Source: Glaciecola sp965660625
GTDB taxonomy: Bacteria > Pseudomonadota > Gammaproteobacteria > Enterobacterales > Alteromonadaceae
Assembly: GCA_965660625.1 (NCBI GenBank)
Contig: CBFIAR010000018.1
Location: 16,751-80,750, forward strand
Direction of reading: 5' to 3'
Length of the DNA: 64,000 nt
The notes beneath the pieces were generated by a model. It searched no databases. It was not told where the DNA came from and saw nothing but the letters and a program-made list of their open reading frames with translations. Position 1 is the first letter of the stretch. Each line of letters starts with the position of its first letter. The translations under genes and the position numbers were made by a program. This document shows, in pieces, positions 9,040 to 17,852 of this stretch.

Positions 9040-9825
9040 TTACCAAGCGATAGTTTCCCCTTTCCAATCTAAGTAATATGGACTTTGTTCTGGATTTAAA
9101 TCAGTGCAAATAGAAAGAAGTTGTTGAACAGTGAATTGCGGTGTAAATAGCTTCTCCGGTTTTACGTTCGCCTGAAATGGTTTTGATAGTCCGGTGTCGA
9201 CGGTGCCGGGGTGATAACACATTAAACTGACGTTGGGCGCTCTGCGTTTGTATTCTACTGCTGCCGTTTTCAAAAGCATGTTAAGCGCAGCCTTTGATGC
9301 TCTATAACCGTACCACCCACCTAATTCATTTTCACTTATACTGCCAACACGCGCGCTGAAGAACACTATATTGGCACCTTGCTTATCAACAACCTTAATG
9401 AGATTCTGTAGCCAAATCGCAGGCAATATGCTGTTTATTCTAAAATACTCTGCTAATTGAGTTTCCTGCATATCTTCTAAGCGTTTCTCTGGTTTTAGCT
9501 TTACTATTTCGGGAATGCTTTGTGTATTTGCTTCTTGATGCAAGATTCCGGTGGTACAAATAACTAAGCTTAGTTTTACACCTTTATCCTTTAACTGATC
9601 AATAAAGAACTTCACCGCCACTTCATCTGCAGTATCCATTACCTGGTGGACCAGTTTTGTGTTGGCACTGTCAGCATTAGTATCGTATGTGCGCTCCCCG
9701 CGGGAAAGCGTATAGATTGTGTCAAATTGTTGTTGTGCACTTGCCTGACTGACCACTTCTTTTCCGATACCGCCATTTACGCCGATGATCAGTGCGTATT
9801 TTTTTTCGCCTTTTGTTTGCTGCAT
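9040..9825 (-). CDS. Short-chain dehydrogenase/reductase (SDR family)
   Basis: This 261-residue classical-type SDR has the nucleotide-binding motif GVNGGIG at residues 15-21 and the catalytic YxxxK as Tyr174 and Lys178 in YGYRASKAALN. A serine at 157 (FFSARVGS) completes the site. It resembles the CsgA/YciK-like proteins of marine gammaproteobacteria. GGGAG precedes the ATG. It lies upstream of the sodium symporter on the same strand, 141 bp away, without evident operon link. Substrate unknown. Confidence 0.82.
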   Translation of the reverse strand: MQQTKGEKKYALIIGVNGGIGKEVVSQASAQQQFDTIYTLSRGERTYDTNADSANTKLVHQVMDTADEVAVKFFIDQLKDKGVKLSLVICTTGILHQEANTQSIPEIVKLKPEKRLEDMQETQLAEYFRINSILPAIWLQNLIKVVDKQGANIVFFSARVGSISENELGGWYGYRASKAALNMLLKTAAVEYKRRAPNVSLMCYHPGTVDTGLSKPFQANVKPEKLFTPQFTVQQLLSICTDLNPEQSPYYLDWKGETIAW

Positions 9826-9947
9826 AGTGCTCCCGCCTAATGTGTTCGATATTGTCGTTGCTTAACTAACCCATAAAATATTTTGTCGTTTTACATCAAG
9901 TTTTTATCTGACTCTTTTTTACAAGCTGAACGGCTGATAAAGCCAAG

Positions 9948-10337
9948 CTATTTCATATTACACCGATTGCTCTCGCATCTGTCTTTACCCGTTAACCAAT
10001 AAGAAATTTTGTATCGATGCTTTGCAAATACCAGATAGAGTTTATCTGCAAACCAGCTAATCACAGGCCACCTCAGTGGTGCATACAACCAAGTTACCCC
10101 CACCAAACTCCAAGCTTTGTGGGTAACATCCAAACCTGTGATAATACTACCGTCTTCTAATTGCGCGTGTATGCGAGCGTTTAATTCATCCAAACTTAAG
10201 TGCGGATAGCGCGATGAGAAGTCTGGAAGCGAAATGTCTTCGAATACAATATTATTGTCTTTATCACGTTTCATTAAATGCGTGATTTCTTTTTCGCACA
10301 ATGGACAAAGACCATCATAAAATAGCGTAAATGCCAT
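9948..10337 (-). CDS. DCC-family thiol-disulfide oxidoreductase (DUF393)
   Basis: This 129-residue protein has the thioredoxin-like DCC signature DGLCPLCEKE, with Cys11 and Cys14 forming the CxxC site. A conserved WLYAPLRWPV segment lies in the C-terminal half, as usual in DUF393 proteins. Members probably handle thiol-disulfide exchange, but substrates are unknown. GAGG precedes the ATG. It is divergent from msrA, another thiol-dependent redox enzyme, with a shared promoter region of about 130 bp, so joint redox regulation is possible but not shown. Confidence 0.8.
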   Translation of the reverse strand: MAFTLFYDGLCPLCEKEITHLMKRDKDNNIVFEDISLPDFSSRYPHLSLDELNARIHAQLEDGSIITGLDVTHKAWSLVGVTWLYAPLRWPVISWFADKLYLVFAKHRYKISYWLTGKDRCESNRCNMK

Positions 10338-10467
10338 ACTTACCTCGCTTGTCTAAATATATAATGTGTATACGTGAATATATTCAGAATAGATGACTTG
10401 AAATTTGGTCTAGTTAGTCGCATTTCATATACCATGTTAATAAATGACACAGCTAATAGGACAAAAT

Positions 10468-11007
10468 ATGAATTCGCAAACGATAACGTTGGGTGGCGGT
10501 TGTTTTTGGTGTTTAGAAACAGCAATGAACACCGTTGAAGGGGTAACATCAGCCTATTCTGGATATGCTAATGGCCACGCTAACAATCCGAGTTACGAAG
10601 CCGTATGCACGGGACAAACAGGTCACACCGAAGTAGTGCAGGTTACTTTTGACACTGATAAACTGTCGCTACGCGAAGTATTGGAAATTTTCTTTGCCCT
10701 GCATAACCCAACGCAGTTAAATCGCCAAGGAAACGATACTGGTACACAGTATCGAAGTGGTATTTATTATCACAATAACGCGCAAAAAATAGCGGCTGAA
10801 GAGATTGTTAAGGAAATCGAAGCAACTGAAATCTGGCCTGACCCGGTTGTGACAGAAATTTTGCCTTTGGAGAATTATTTCCAAGCTGAAGATTATCATC
10901 AAGACTATTTTAGGAATAATCCACAGAATCAATACTGTAATATGGTTGTAGCGCCTAAATTAGCAAAATTTAAGAAAACCTTTGTTAGCAAGCTAAAAAA
11001 ATCATAG
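10468..11007 (+). CDS. msrA: Peptide-methionine (S)-S-oxide reductase MsrA
   Basis: This 179-residue enzyme repairs oxidised methionine. The catalytic motif GCFWCLE lies at residues 11-17, close to the N-terminus. The family blocks YANGHANNPSYEAVCTG, GHTEVVQVTFD and DTGTQYRSGIYY follow. The ATG at 10468 is preceded by TAGGA at 6-base spacing and is preferred over an upstream ATG at 10444. No MsrB domain is fused or adjacent. Confidence 0.95.
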   Translation: MNSQTITLGGGCFWCLETAMNTVEGVTSAYSGYANGHANNPSYEAVCTGQTGHTEVVQVTFDTDKLSLREVLEIFFALHNPTQLNRQGNDTGTQYRSGIYYHNNAQKIAAEEIVKEIEATEIWPDPVVTEILPLENYFQAEDYHQDYFRNNPQNQYCNMVVAPKLAKFKKTFVSKLKKS

Positions 11008-11039
11008 AAAAGATAACAAAAAGAAATGCCAATCAAAGT

Positions 11040-11083
11040 CAGCCATGTTTGTTTTCAGCAGTATTCCCTGACAAACCTGGCTG
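11040..11083. terminator. Imperfect hairpin between convergent genes
   Basis: Arms CAGCC...GTTTGT and ACAAAC...GGCTG pair around an 18-base loop in the spacer between msrA and the convergent lipoprotein gene. There is no T tract, so this is a tentative terminator. Confidence 0.35.
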
Positions 11084-11113
11084 CATCAAAGCTAATGAAA
11101 AATAGCGCTTAAA

Positions 11114-12253
11114 CTATTCGAACCATGCATCATCAATTTTCATTTTAAACAATAATGGCGCCATTTGCTGATATCTATATTCGTCGCTTTTGCAAACCAC
11201 ATTTTTAAGGTAATTTATTTTCCACGGATCATTGACCATCCACACGTGATTATCAACAACAGCGACGCCTTCAATAGACGCATTGTCCATCGGGTGCATT
11301 GCCTCGCAAGCAGCATCACTGGAGGGTGCAAAAAAAGCCAGTTTTATACGTTTAGTTGGCTTGTGCTTGGCTAAATCGACAACCCAAAGTTCATTGTCAT
11401 TGCGCGCCGCCGCCAATAAATAACCAGCGCTATCTGCTGTCGGATAAAACACATCCATCCCATTTATAGGATGATTTCCTTGTTCAAAAGTAGGTAACAA
11501 TAACTCACTGTCCTTGACGACTGCAAAACCAGGGGTCTGCCAAAACTTATCGTCAAGCTTCACTTCAAAAACCCGAGGCTGTTTATTGGCGTCCTTTTCC
11601 AAGCCTAGCAACAATCGATTATCTCTAGTGAAAGTGAGGCCTTCTATACCATCATTCGGTGAATCACCTACTTCAGCTGAAATTGGAAATTGAATAGGAC
11701 GCACGTGCGTTACTTCAATATTTTCATCCTTTAACTGCAAACGAACCAACAACGTTGGATAAAAAGTCGAACCGGTGTTGCCAAACTGTTGTTGGCAAGT
11801 TTCACTCAATTGCTTAGAACGACTCGCGTCTTCAGTAACAAAAATCCAAGTGCCATCCTCGCTAGGTATCGGTGCGAGCCCTTCATAATCAGGTTTATCA
11901 ACAAGGTAGTCATAAAAACAGCTATTTCTAACTGTATCGCTGAATTCCGTTGGCCCAAATTTATTTATTATTTGGCTGTCATCAAGTGAGATTTTGTGGA
12001 GCCTTTTTACTTGGCTAGCATGAGCACTTGCATCAGAAAGGGAATACAAATAGCCCTTGTGATATTTCAATCCTGATGTTTGTGGATCTATCATCACGCC
12101 TGCATCAAGATCGATAATCCAACTACCGGCTAGTGGCACAGCATTTGTACCGTGACTCTCAACAATAGCACCCGTTCTATTTTGATCTGGCGTGCAGCTA
12201 ACACAGAAAGTTACAATTGATGAGATGACAAATATCGCCACGAGCTTTTTCAT
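11114..12253 (-). CDS. Putative lipoprotein with beta-propeller/phytase-like fold
   Basis: This 379-residue protein starts with a hydrophobic signal ending in a lipobox-like FCVSC around residue 20, so it is probably lipid-anchored in the periplasm. The mature region has recurring strand-like segments (YLYSLSDAS, EGLAPIPSEDGTWIFVTED, EGLTFTRDNRLLLGLEKD, VWMVNDPW) that resemble esterase-like phytase or YkgE-like propeller proteins. The assignment is by pattern only. AAGGATATCGA precedes the ATG. It is divergent from the PhoD-like phosphatase gene, which makes a role in phosphate-ester handling conceivable but unproven. Confidence 0.6.
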   Translation of the reverse strand: MKKLVAIFVISSIVTFCVSCTPDQNRTGAIVESHGTNAVPLAGSWIIDLDAGVMIDPQTSGLKYHKGYLYSLSDASAHASQVKRLHKISLDDSQIINKFGPTEFSDTVRNSCFYDYLVDKPDYEGLAPIPSEDGTWIFVTEDASRSKQLSETCQQQFGNTGSTFYPTLLVRLQLKDENIEVTHVRPIQFPISAEVGDSPNDGIEGLTFTRDNRLLLGLEKDANKQPRVFEVKLDDKFWQTPGFAVVKDSELLLPTFEQGNHPINGMDVFYPTADSAGYLLAAARNDNELWVVDLAKHKPTKRIKLAFFAPSSDAACEAMHPMDNASIEGVAVVDNHVWMVNDPWKINYLKNVVCKSDEYRYQQMAPLLFKMKIDDAWFE

Positions 12254-12414
12254 TCGATATCCTTGGATGGTATATATATCATTAGTGTTAGTAACAGAAG
12301 CTAGCGAGTATACATGTTGTCTGTAAACTTATTGATGACAACATTCGTATATATTGCAAATAATATCGCCTGCTTAACAATAAAACCAGCGCATCGTTAA
12401 GAATAAGAGTGGTT

Positions 12415-14532
12415 ATGCTGGCGAGAATTTTAAAACGATGTCCAAAAGGAGCAGAGAACACATTGGCACCATCACTCCCCATGGTCATAGCGGGCCCTAT
12501 TTTACGGCACACTGACAACCAGCGTATTGTTTGGTGGTTAGCAAGCTCGGCTGCAATTGATATAATCCCCGTCTTATACGACACGCATGGCAATGCCGTT
12601 GACGTAAAGCATGCAAAAGCAAAACAAGAAACATTTTGCGTTGGCCAGCGCGCTTTCATTCAATTGATAAGCTTAGAATCAATCTCAAATGAGCCCTTGA
12701 TTACATCAGGAGTGCTATATCACTACGATTTATTGAGTAGTCTGCAAAGTAGCCTCGATAACAATTCAGGTAAGCAGACTGCTAGCACTGAAGAAACTGA
12801 CCTTCAAAGTATTCTAAAAGAAATTTCTCATTTAGTTTACGAAGGACATGCACTTCCTAATTTTCGATTCAATCAACACTTAACTAAAGTGGCTCAAGGT
12901 TCCTGCCGCAAACCACATTTTCATGGTCAAGATGCTTTACCGCAGCTAGACAATTTAGTCGCTGATGAATTAGCAAATAAAGATAATTCATCGAAAACGA
13001 GCAAGAGCAAAATCATAAACCGGCCTGACCTGATGTTGATGACTGGTGATCAAGTTTATATCGATGATGTCTCAGGACCAATGCTAAACGCAGTGCACCA
13101 AGTGGTTAAGTTATTAGGACTTCACAATGAGCATTTTGAAGGCGCAACGTTCGATGACCTAGTAGAGTTAATGTCACATGAACATAGCTTTTATCAACGA
13201 GAGCTATTGCTGCCTAAGGTCGAAGCTAACGACAAGCTGAGCAAAACGTTTTTTGGCGCTAAACGTAAACCCGTATTCACATCGGTAAATGCCAAGAATC
13301 ATCTTATTGCACTGAGTGAAATGGTTGCGATGTACCTATTAAGTTGGGCGCCAACACTCTGGCAATTTGTTGATTTAAAAAAACACGGATTGAGCGAATC
13401 AAACCAAAAGATATACGAAAAAGAGAGGCTGCGCATAGCATCATTTCAAGCAGGTTTAGCGAAGGTTCACAGGGCTCTTGCTCATGTGCCAAGCTATATG
13501 ATGTTCGATGACCATGACGTTACCGATGATTGGAATTTAACCACAGGCTGGGAGCAGCAAGTTTACGGCCATCCCTTTTCTAAGCGCATTATTGGAAATG
13601 CGATGAGCGCGTATTTTTTATGCCAAGGCTGTGGCAATCCAAGAGTCAAACTAGAGTCGCTATTTAACGAATTCAGTAGTGAATTATCCATCAACTTGGC
13701 AAAAGTGACATCTGGTGATGCAGAGGGTACTGCGACATATGGCGATTCACACAATAAACTCATTGAAACCTTGTTTCATTTTGATCAATGGCACTATGAG
13801 CTGGCAACGCAACCTCCCGTGCATGTGCTCGATACCAGAACCCAACGTTGGCGCTCAGAATCGTCTATGAATAAGCCATCAGGGTTAATGGATTGGGAAG
13901 CGTTGTGTGAGCTTCAGCAATCTATTATGGGCAAAGAATCCGTTATTATGGTGTCCCCTGCACCGATATACGGTGTAAAGTTTATAGAAATGGTGCAGCG
14001 CCTGTGCACTTTTTTTGGTGCCGCGCTAGTTGTTGACGCTGAAAACTGGATGGCTCATAGAGGAACGGCCAGTGTGATTTTGAACATATTCAGACACATT
14101 AAAACCCCACCAAATTTTATTATACTGTCGGGAGACGTGCACTATTCTTTTGTGTACGATGTGAGCCTACGTTTTCGTCGCAATAGTCCACATATAACCC
14201 AATTCACAAGCAGTGGACTGCATAACGAATTTCCACCTGGGCTCCTAAAATGGTTCGACCGGCTAAATAGATGGTTCTATGGTCCTCGTTCACCACTCAA
14301 CTGGCTAACAAAGCGCCGAAACATGTCCGTTAAACAACGCGAACCGAGTAATCACAACGGGACGCTGGTCAATAACTGTAACATCGGAGTATTAACCTTG
14401 AATGATGACGCGAGTGAGGTAGACTGCGCACTGTTATGCAGTGATGGCGAATACGTCAATTTTTCAAAAGCCAAATCGCGGTTCATAAAGTATTCACGAG
14501 CAGGTTCCAACACACACGCCGAGGCAGAGTAA
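12415..14532 (+). CDS. PhoD-like metallophosphatase
   Basis: This protein of about 705 residues has the metallophosphoesterase pattern of the PhoD/alkaline phosphatase D group. Motifs in order are LMLMTGDQVYIDD, MMFDDHDVTDDW and ILSGDVHYSF, each giving metal-binding Asp, Asn or His residues. There is no signal peptide, unlike classical secreted PhoD, so it is probably cytoplasmic. The ATG at 12415 has AAGAG five bases upstream; a GTG two codons earlier is possible. The flavodoxin gene starts 5 bases after its stop, so the two form an operon. Substrate unknown. Confidence 0.8.
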   Translation: MLARILKRCPKGAENTLAPSLPMVIAGPILRHTDNQRIVWWLASSAAIDIIPVLYDTHGNAVDVKHAKAKQETFCVGQRAFIQLISLESISNEPLITSGVLYHYDLLSSLQSSLDNNSGKQTASTEETDLQSILKEISHLVYEGHALPNFRFNQHLTKVAQGSCRKPHFHGQDALPQLDNLVADELANKDNSSKTSKSKIINRPDLMLMTGDQVYIDDVSGPMLNAVHQVVKLLGLHNEHFEGATFDDLVELMSHEHSFYQRELLLPKVEANDKLSKTFFGAKRKPVFTSVNAKNHLIALSEMVAMYLLSWAPTLWQFVDLKKHGLSESNQKIYEKERLRIASFQAGLAKVHRALAHVPSYMMFDDHDVTDDWNLTTGWEQQVYGHPFSKRIIGNAMSAYFLCQGCGNPRVKLESLFNEFSSELSINLAKVTSGDAEGTATYGDSHNKLIETLFHFDQWHYELATQPPVHVLDTRTQRWRSESSMNKPSGLMDWEALCELQQSIMGKESVIMVSPAPIYGVKFIEMVQRLCTFFGAALVVDAENWMAHRGTASVILNIFRHIKTPPNFIILSGDVHYSFVYDVSLRFRRNSPHITQFTSSGLHNEFPPGLLKWFDRLNRWFYGPRSPLNWLTKRRNMSVKQREPSNHNGTLVNNCNIGVLTLNDDASEVDCALLCSDGEYVNFSKAKSRFIKYSRAGSNTHAEAE

Positions 14533-14537
14533 AAGTA

Positions 14538-15092
14538 ATGAGTTCAGCACAAAAAGAAATCGCCATTTTTTATGGCTCAACCACCTGCTATACAGAAATG
14601 GCCAGTGAAAAAATACACGCTGAATTGGAGTCTATTGCAAATCAACAAGGGATCCAAGTCAAGATAAGTATGTTCGATATTAAAGAGCACGAACTGGAAA
14701 AGTCCACACATTACGATCTGGTACTATACGGCATATCAACTTGGGATTTCGGTGAATTACAAGAAGACTGGGAGTCAAGCTGGGATGATATAAAAGCATT
14801 AGAATTATCAGGTAAAACCGTCGCACTCTTTGGATTAGGCGATCAGTTGGGATATGCAGATTGGTTTCAAGATGCTTTAGGAATGTTGCATGACGAATTA
14901 ATCATTTTGGATTGCGACGTCATCGGCTATTGGCCAAATCAAGGATATGAATTTACCGCGTCAAAAGCACTTACAGAAGATGGCGATTTTTTTGTTGGTT
15001 TGTCGTTAGACGATGAGAACCAATACGAGCAAACTGAAGAACGCGTGAAACAGTGGTGTGCGCAGATTATCGAAGAGTGGACAGCCGCTTAG
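14538..15092 (+). CDS. fldB: Long-chain flavodoxin FldB
   Basis: This 184-residue FMN protein is of the FldB type. The phosphate-binding loop YGSTTCYTE lies at residues 12-20, followed by FMN-contact loops around GISTWDFGELQEDW and FGLGDQLGYADWF. Long-chain flavodoxins are electron carriers for radical SAM and reductive enzymes. It is cotranscribed with the phosphatase gene (5-base spacing), an association without an obvious functional reason. It converges with the MscS gene. Confidence 0.9.
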   Translation: MSSAQKEIAIFYGSTTCYTEMASEKIHAELESIANQQGIQVKISMFDIKEHELEKSTHYDLVLYGISTWDFGELQEDWESSWDDIKALELSGKTVALFGLGDQLGYADWFQDALGMLHDELIILDCDVIGYWPNQGYEFTASKALTEDGDFFVGLSLDDENQYEQTEERVKQWCAQIIEEWTAA

Positions 15093-15169
15093 CTTCTCTA
15101 GCTAAAGCAGGCCTTTAATATATCCACTCTTTAATTTGTTCGCGTGCTTACATTGATAAAACAGCAAGC

Positions 15170-16561
15170 CTAAGCTTGCTGGTCTGGATCGAGAATTCTA
15201 ACTTCACGCTGAGGGAATGGAATTTCAATACCGTGCTCTCTGAGTGTCTCGAGAATAGTCAGCATTAGATCACCGCCAACGCGGTTTTTACCATCATCAA
15301 TACCAATTATCCAAAACTCCACGAACATGTTAATACCAGAATCACCGAAGCTATCTATTTCACAATCTGGACGTTCTTCAAAAGGAACATCATCGCCACT
15401 CAAAACCTGAGGATGCTCCGCAACAGCAAGCTTTATAAATTCAACCATACTGCGAACATCCGTAGCATAAGGTACTGAAAAATCGACGCGATATCGCTGT
15501 TTCGGATCTTTATGCGTCCAGTTGACTAAAAAATCTGAGATGAATTTTTCATTTGGAACTAGGATATCCTTACCATCATAGGTTTCTAACACTGCGTAAC
15601 GCATTTTAAATTCGCGCACAAACCCTTTTTGACCATCACTCAACTCAACAAAATCACCGACGGTTAGAGAGCGGTCAAGAAGGATAATAATGCCCGATAT
15701 GAAGTTCGATGCGATGGACTGCAATCCTAAGCCAATGCCAACACCGACAGCACCGCCAAACACAGCAAGCGTTGTTAGATTGATACCCATTACATTTAGT
15801 AACAACAAAACAATGACGCAAAATAGGGTTACTTCAAATAATTTTGAAAAAACTTCCTTTGTTGGAATATCTAAACTTTCTTGACGTTTAATAATAGCTT
15901 TTCCAAAACTATTGGACACGCGACCGAGCCAAAACAAAAAGCCACCAAACACCAATGCTCTAACGATGCCATAAACAGATATGTCGACGTTCCCGACGCT
16001 AATTGACATCTCCTCTAATGCTTTAATAATACCTGGTAAAAGTCCCACCAGATGTAAAAATAATATGGGTAAACCAATCCAGCGGAATAGCGTCGTCGCG
16101 TAATGATGAGTAACGAACGCACGAATGATTGAGCTAAAGAACAATAAGACTGCAATGGACAGTGCGACTTGAATTACCCAAGGGGTATATTCGAGATTCT
16201 CGCCGGCCTTACGCGATAATTGCAAAAGCAATATTGCAATAAGCGGAAACAATACGCCCCCAATTCTAAAGGCGAATTTACGTAGCGGATGCGCAACTTC
16301 GTCAGGCTCGTTGTGCGTTAAGCCAATGCTATGGCGTATTTTATAAGCAACTACAAACGCAATACTATAAATGACCACAAGCATAGCTAACTGCACGTAA
16401 GTTTGAGTGCTCGTTATTAGCTCCAAGCCTTTATCAAGATTGTCGTTAATCGCGCTCAAGATCGATGAAAAATCGATAGCGATGTCTCCTTTTAAATATT
16501 GCTCGACATGAATCGAGTGCAGAACTCGTATAAAGCAATGCTTGCACAAGAATGCATGCAT
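15170..16561 (-). CDS. MscS-family mechanosensitive channel
   Basis: This small-conductance mechanosensitive channel has several hydrophobic helices in the first 220 residues. The pore helix and MscS signature follow (GGAVGVGIGLGLQSIASNF, then LDRSLTVGDFVELSDGQKG), and a C-terminal domain ends the protein. The start is uncertain. The only ATG in frame (16561) adds about 26 Cys/His-rich residues that look non-coding. A near-perfect AAAGGAG lies at 16486-16492 but is followed by no ATG, GTG or TTG at proper spacing, only ATC codons at 16483 and 16477. The true protein probably starts there. Confidence 0.85.
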   Translation of the reverse strand: MHAFLCKHCFIRVLHSIHVEQYLKGDIAIDFSSILSAINDNLDKGLELITSTQTYVQLAMLVVIYSIAFVVAYKIRHSIGLTHNEPDEVAHPLRKFAFRIGGVLFPLIAILLLQLSRKAGENLEYTPWVIQVALSIAVLLFFSSIIRAFVTHHYATTLFRWIGLPILFLHLVGLLPGIIKALEEMSISVGNVDISVYGIVRALVFGGFLFWLGRVSNSFGKAIIKRQESLDIPTKEVFSKLFEVTLFCVIVLLLLNVMGINLTTLAVFGGAVGVGIGLGLQSIASNFISGIIILLDRSLTVGDFVELSDGQKGFVREFKMRYAVLETYDGKDILVPNEKFISDFLVNWTHKDPKQRYRVDFSVPYATDVRSMVEFIKLAVAEHPQVLSGDDVPFEERPDCEIDSFGDSGINMFVEFWIIGIDDGKNRVGGDLMLTILETLREHGIEIPFPQREVRILDPDQQA

Positions 16562-16670
16562 GCCAATGTATTTCTATACTTGGAATCAGAATAAGGGATA
16601 AAAAAGTGATAACCTTTGCACATTTAGCGTATATAGACTTTACACGCACAATTAACGCCAATTGAGAACG

Positions 16671-17504
16671 ATGCATTCACGACAATCGAAACATGACAAT
16701 TCAAACAGAGAGAAAGGCCGTTTGCATAACCAATTCTATCGCAACGGAGATGAACATCGCGCTGGTGCAGACGTAAGTTTTCAAGATGTGCTGCGCCTTT
16801 TCCGTTTTCGCTCAATTGAAGTAGGTAAATGGGTAAGCGAAGAAGAAAAGCGAATAGCCGCAAATCTGTTTTTTGATGCGCTCTGCGACTTAATGGATAT
16901 ACTCAAGGTGCCAGAAAACGTCATTTCACTGAATGGTACATTGTCACTTGGCTTTGGGGTTGGTGGTCAGAAACATGCGAGCGCACATTATAACAGCGCC
17001 AAGAAACAACTCGCACTGGCAAAGAATGCCGGTGCAGGCGCGCTAGCCCACGAATGGTTCCATGCGTTTGATCACTACATTGCGAGTAAGATGTATGACG
17101 TATCAGGTAGCAATCTGTTTGCTTCAGAAATTTGGCTAAATGAAAATGCTCAAATGAAACCTCATCCCTTAAATAGTCAACTCGCTCTTTACTTCGAAAC
17201 TACTTTTTTAGAAAACGGTACTAGCTTACCAAGTGAACTCATGCAAAAAAGTATACTCGTCGACCAAGAACTCAAAAGTTTCTACTATGCTCGACCGCAA
17301 GAAATCGCAGCTCGCGCTTTTGAGGCATGTATTCAGAATCATCACATTAAAAATACGTTTTTGGTTCAGGGAACCAAGCAAAGTGCTGAGGCGAAGTTAG
17401 GTATTTATCCAAGGGCATATCAATTGACTGCTATCGCAAACGAAATGGCAACTTATTTCAATTGGTTAGGTAAAGCCCTTGAGCATGACCACACCGACGA
17501 GTAA
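16671..17504 (+). CDS. CLCA_X family protein with LPD1-type zinc-protease-like domain
   Basis: This 277-residue protein matches the CLCA_X family of marine gammaproteobacteria. After a basic N-terminus come SFQDVLRLFRFRSIEVGKWV and a gluzincin-like HEWFHAFDHYI motif at residues 127-137, whose HExxH could bind zinc. A glycine-rich GFGVGGQKHASAHY lies before it. These features suggest a metalloprotease-like domain related to large polyvalent protein domain 1, but no substrate or activity is established. ATG 16671 is chosen over a TTG three codons earlier. A decayed copy of its 3' end lies 2.7 kb downstream, beyond the chemoreceptor gene. Confidence 0.75.
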   Translation: MHSRQSKHDNSNREKGRLHNQFYRNGDEHRAGADVSFQDVLRLFRFRSIEVGKWVSEEEKRIAANLFFDALCDLMDILKVPENVISLNGTLSLGFGVGGQKHASAHYNSAKKQLALAKNAGAGALAHEWFHAFDHYIASKMYDVSGSNLFASEIWLNENAQMKPHPLNSQLALYFETTFLENGTSLPSELMQKSILVDQELKSFYYARPQEIAARAFEACIQNHHIKNTFLVQGTKQSAEAKLGIYPRAYQLTAIANEMATYFNWLGKALEHDHTDE

Positions 17505-17513
17505 ATATTCAAT

Positions 17514-17693
17514 ATGCAGCAATTTAGTGACATATACAGAGGCGTCAAACGTTTCCGTTTAATAAAGCTAACAAACCTTGTTTATTATGTTCAAAGACTT
17601 TTCCTTGAATACTCGTTTGGTTCGACTTACAGTCGGGATATTATCGGTTCCGCTATGGGAAATTGGGCGAGTTTTAAAAATTCTAAAGTTTAA
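17514..17693 (+). CDS. Possible 59-residue small protein
   Basis: An ATG ORF starts 7 bases after the CLCA_X stop and runs 59 codons. It begins MQQFSDIYRGVKRF and contains a hydrophobic aromatic stretch LVYYVQRLFLEYSF. There is no clear ribosome site, but it could be coupled to the preceding gene. The composition is plausible for a small membrane-associated peptide; it may equally be chance. Not recognised. Confidence 0.25.
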   Translation: MQQFSDIYRGVKRFRLIKLTNLVYYVQRLFLEYSFGSTYSRDIIGSAMGNWASFKNSKV

Positions 17694-17852
17694 AAAACTC
17701 AAAACGATAACAATGTAGTTAAGTTGCGTTACTTGAAACCGTATAAATAATGTAAACGCGAACATCAATCAAACACAATTGTCACGCTCAGGCAGTTTAG
17801 CACTGCCATTTAGCTTGCTGTGAAATATGTGATACTTGAAAGAGTCAGTAGT
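17694..17852. promoter_or_regulatory. Upstream region of the chemoreceptor gene
   Basis: This AT-rich stretch holds a short hairpin GGCAG-TTTAGCA-CTGCC about 45 bp before the start. No convincing flagellar sigma-28 box (TAAA, 15 bp, GCCGATAA) was seen. Confidence 0.25.

Noticed and set aside
12288..12659. Minus-strand ORF at the start of the phosphatase gene
   Set aside because: Antisense shadow over a well-supported gene, with Cys/Ser-rich translation.
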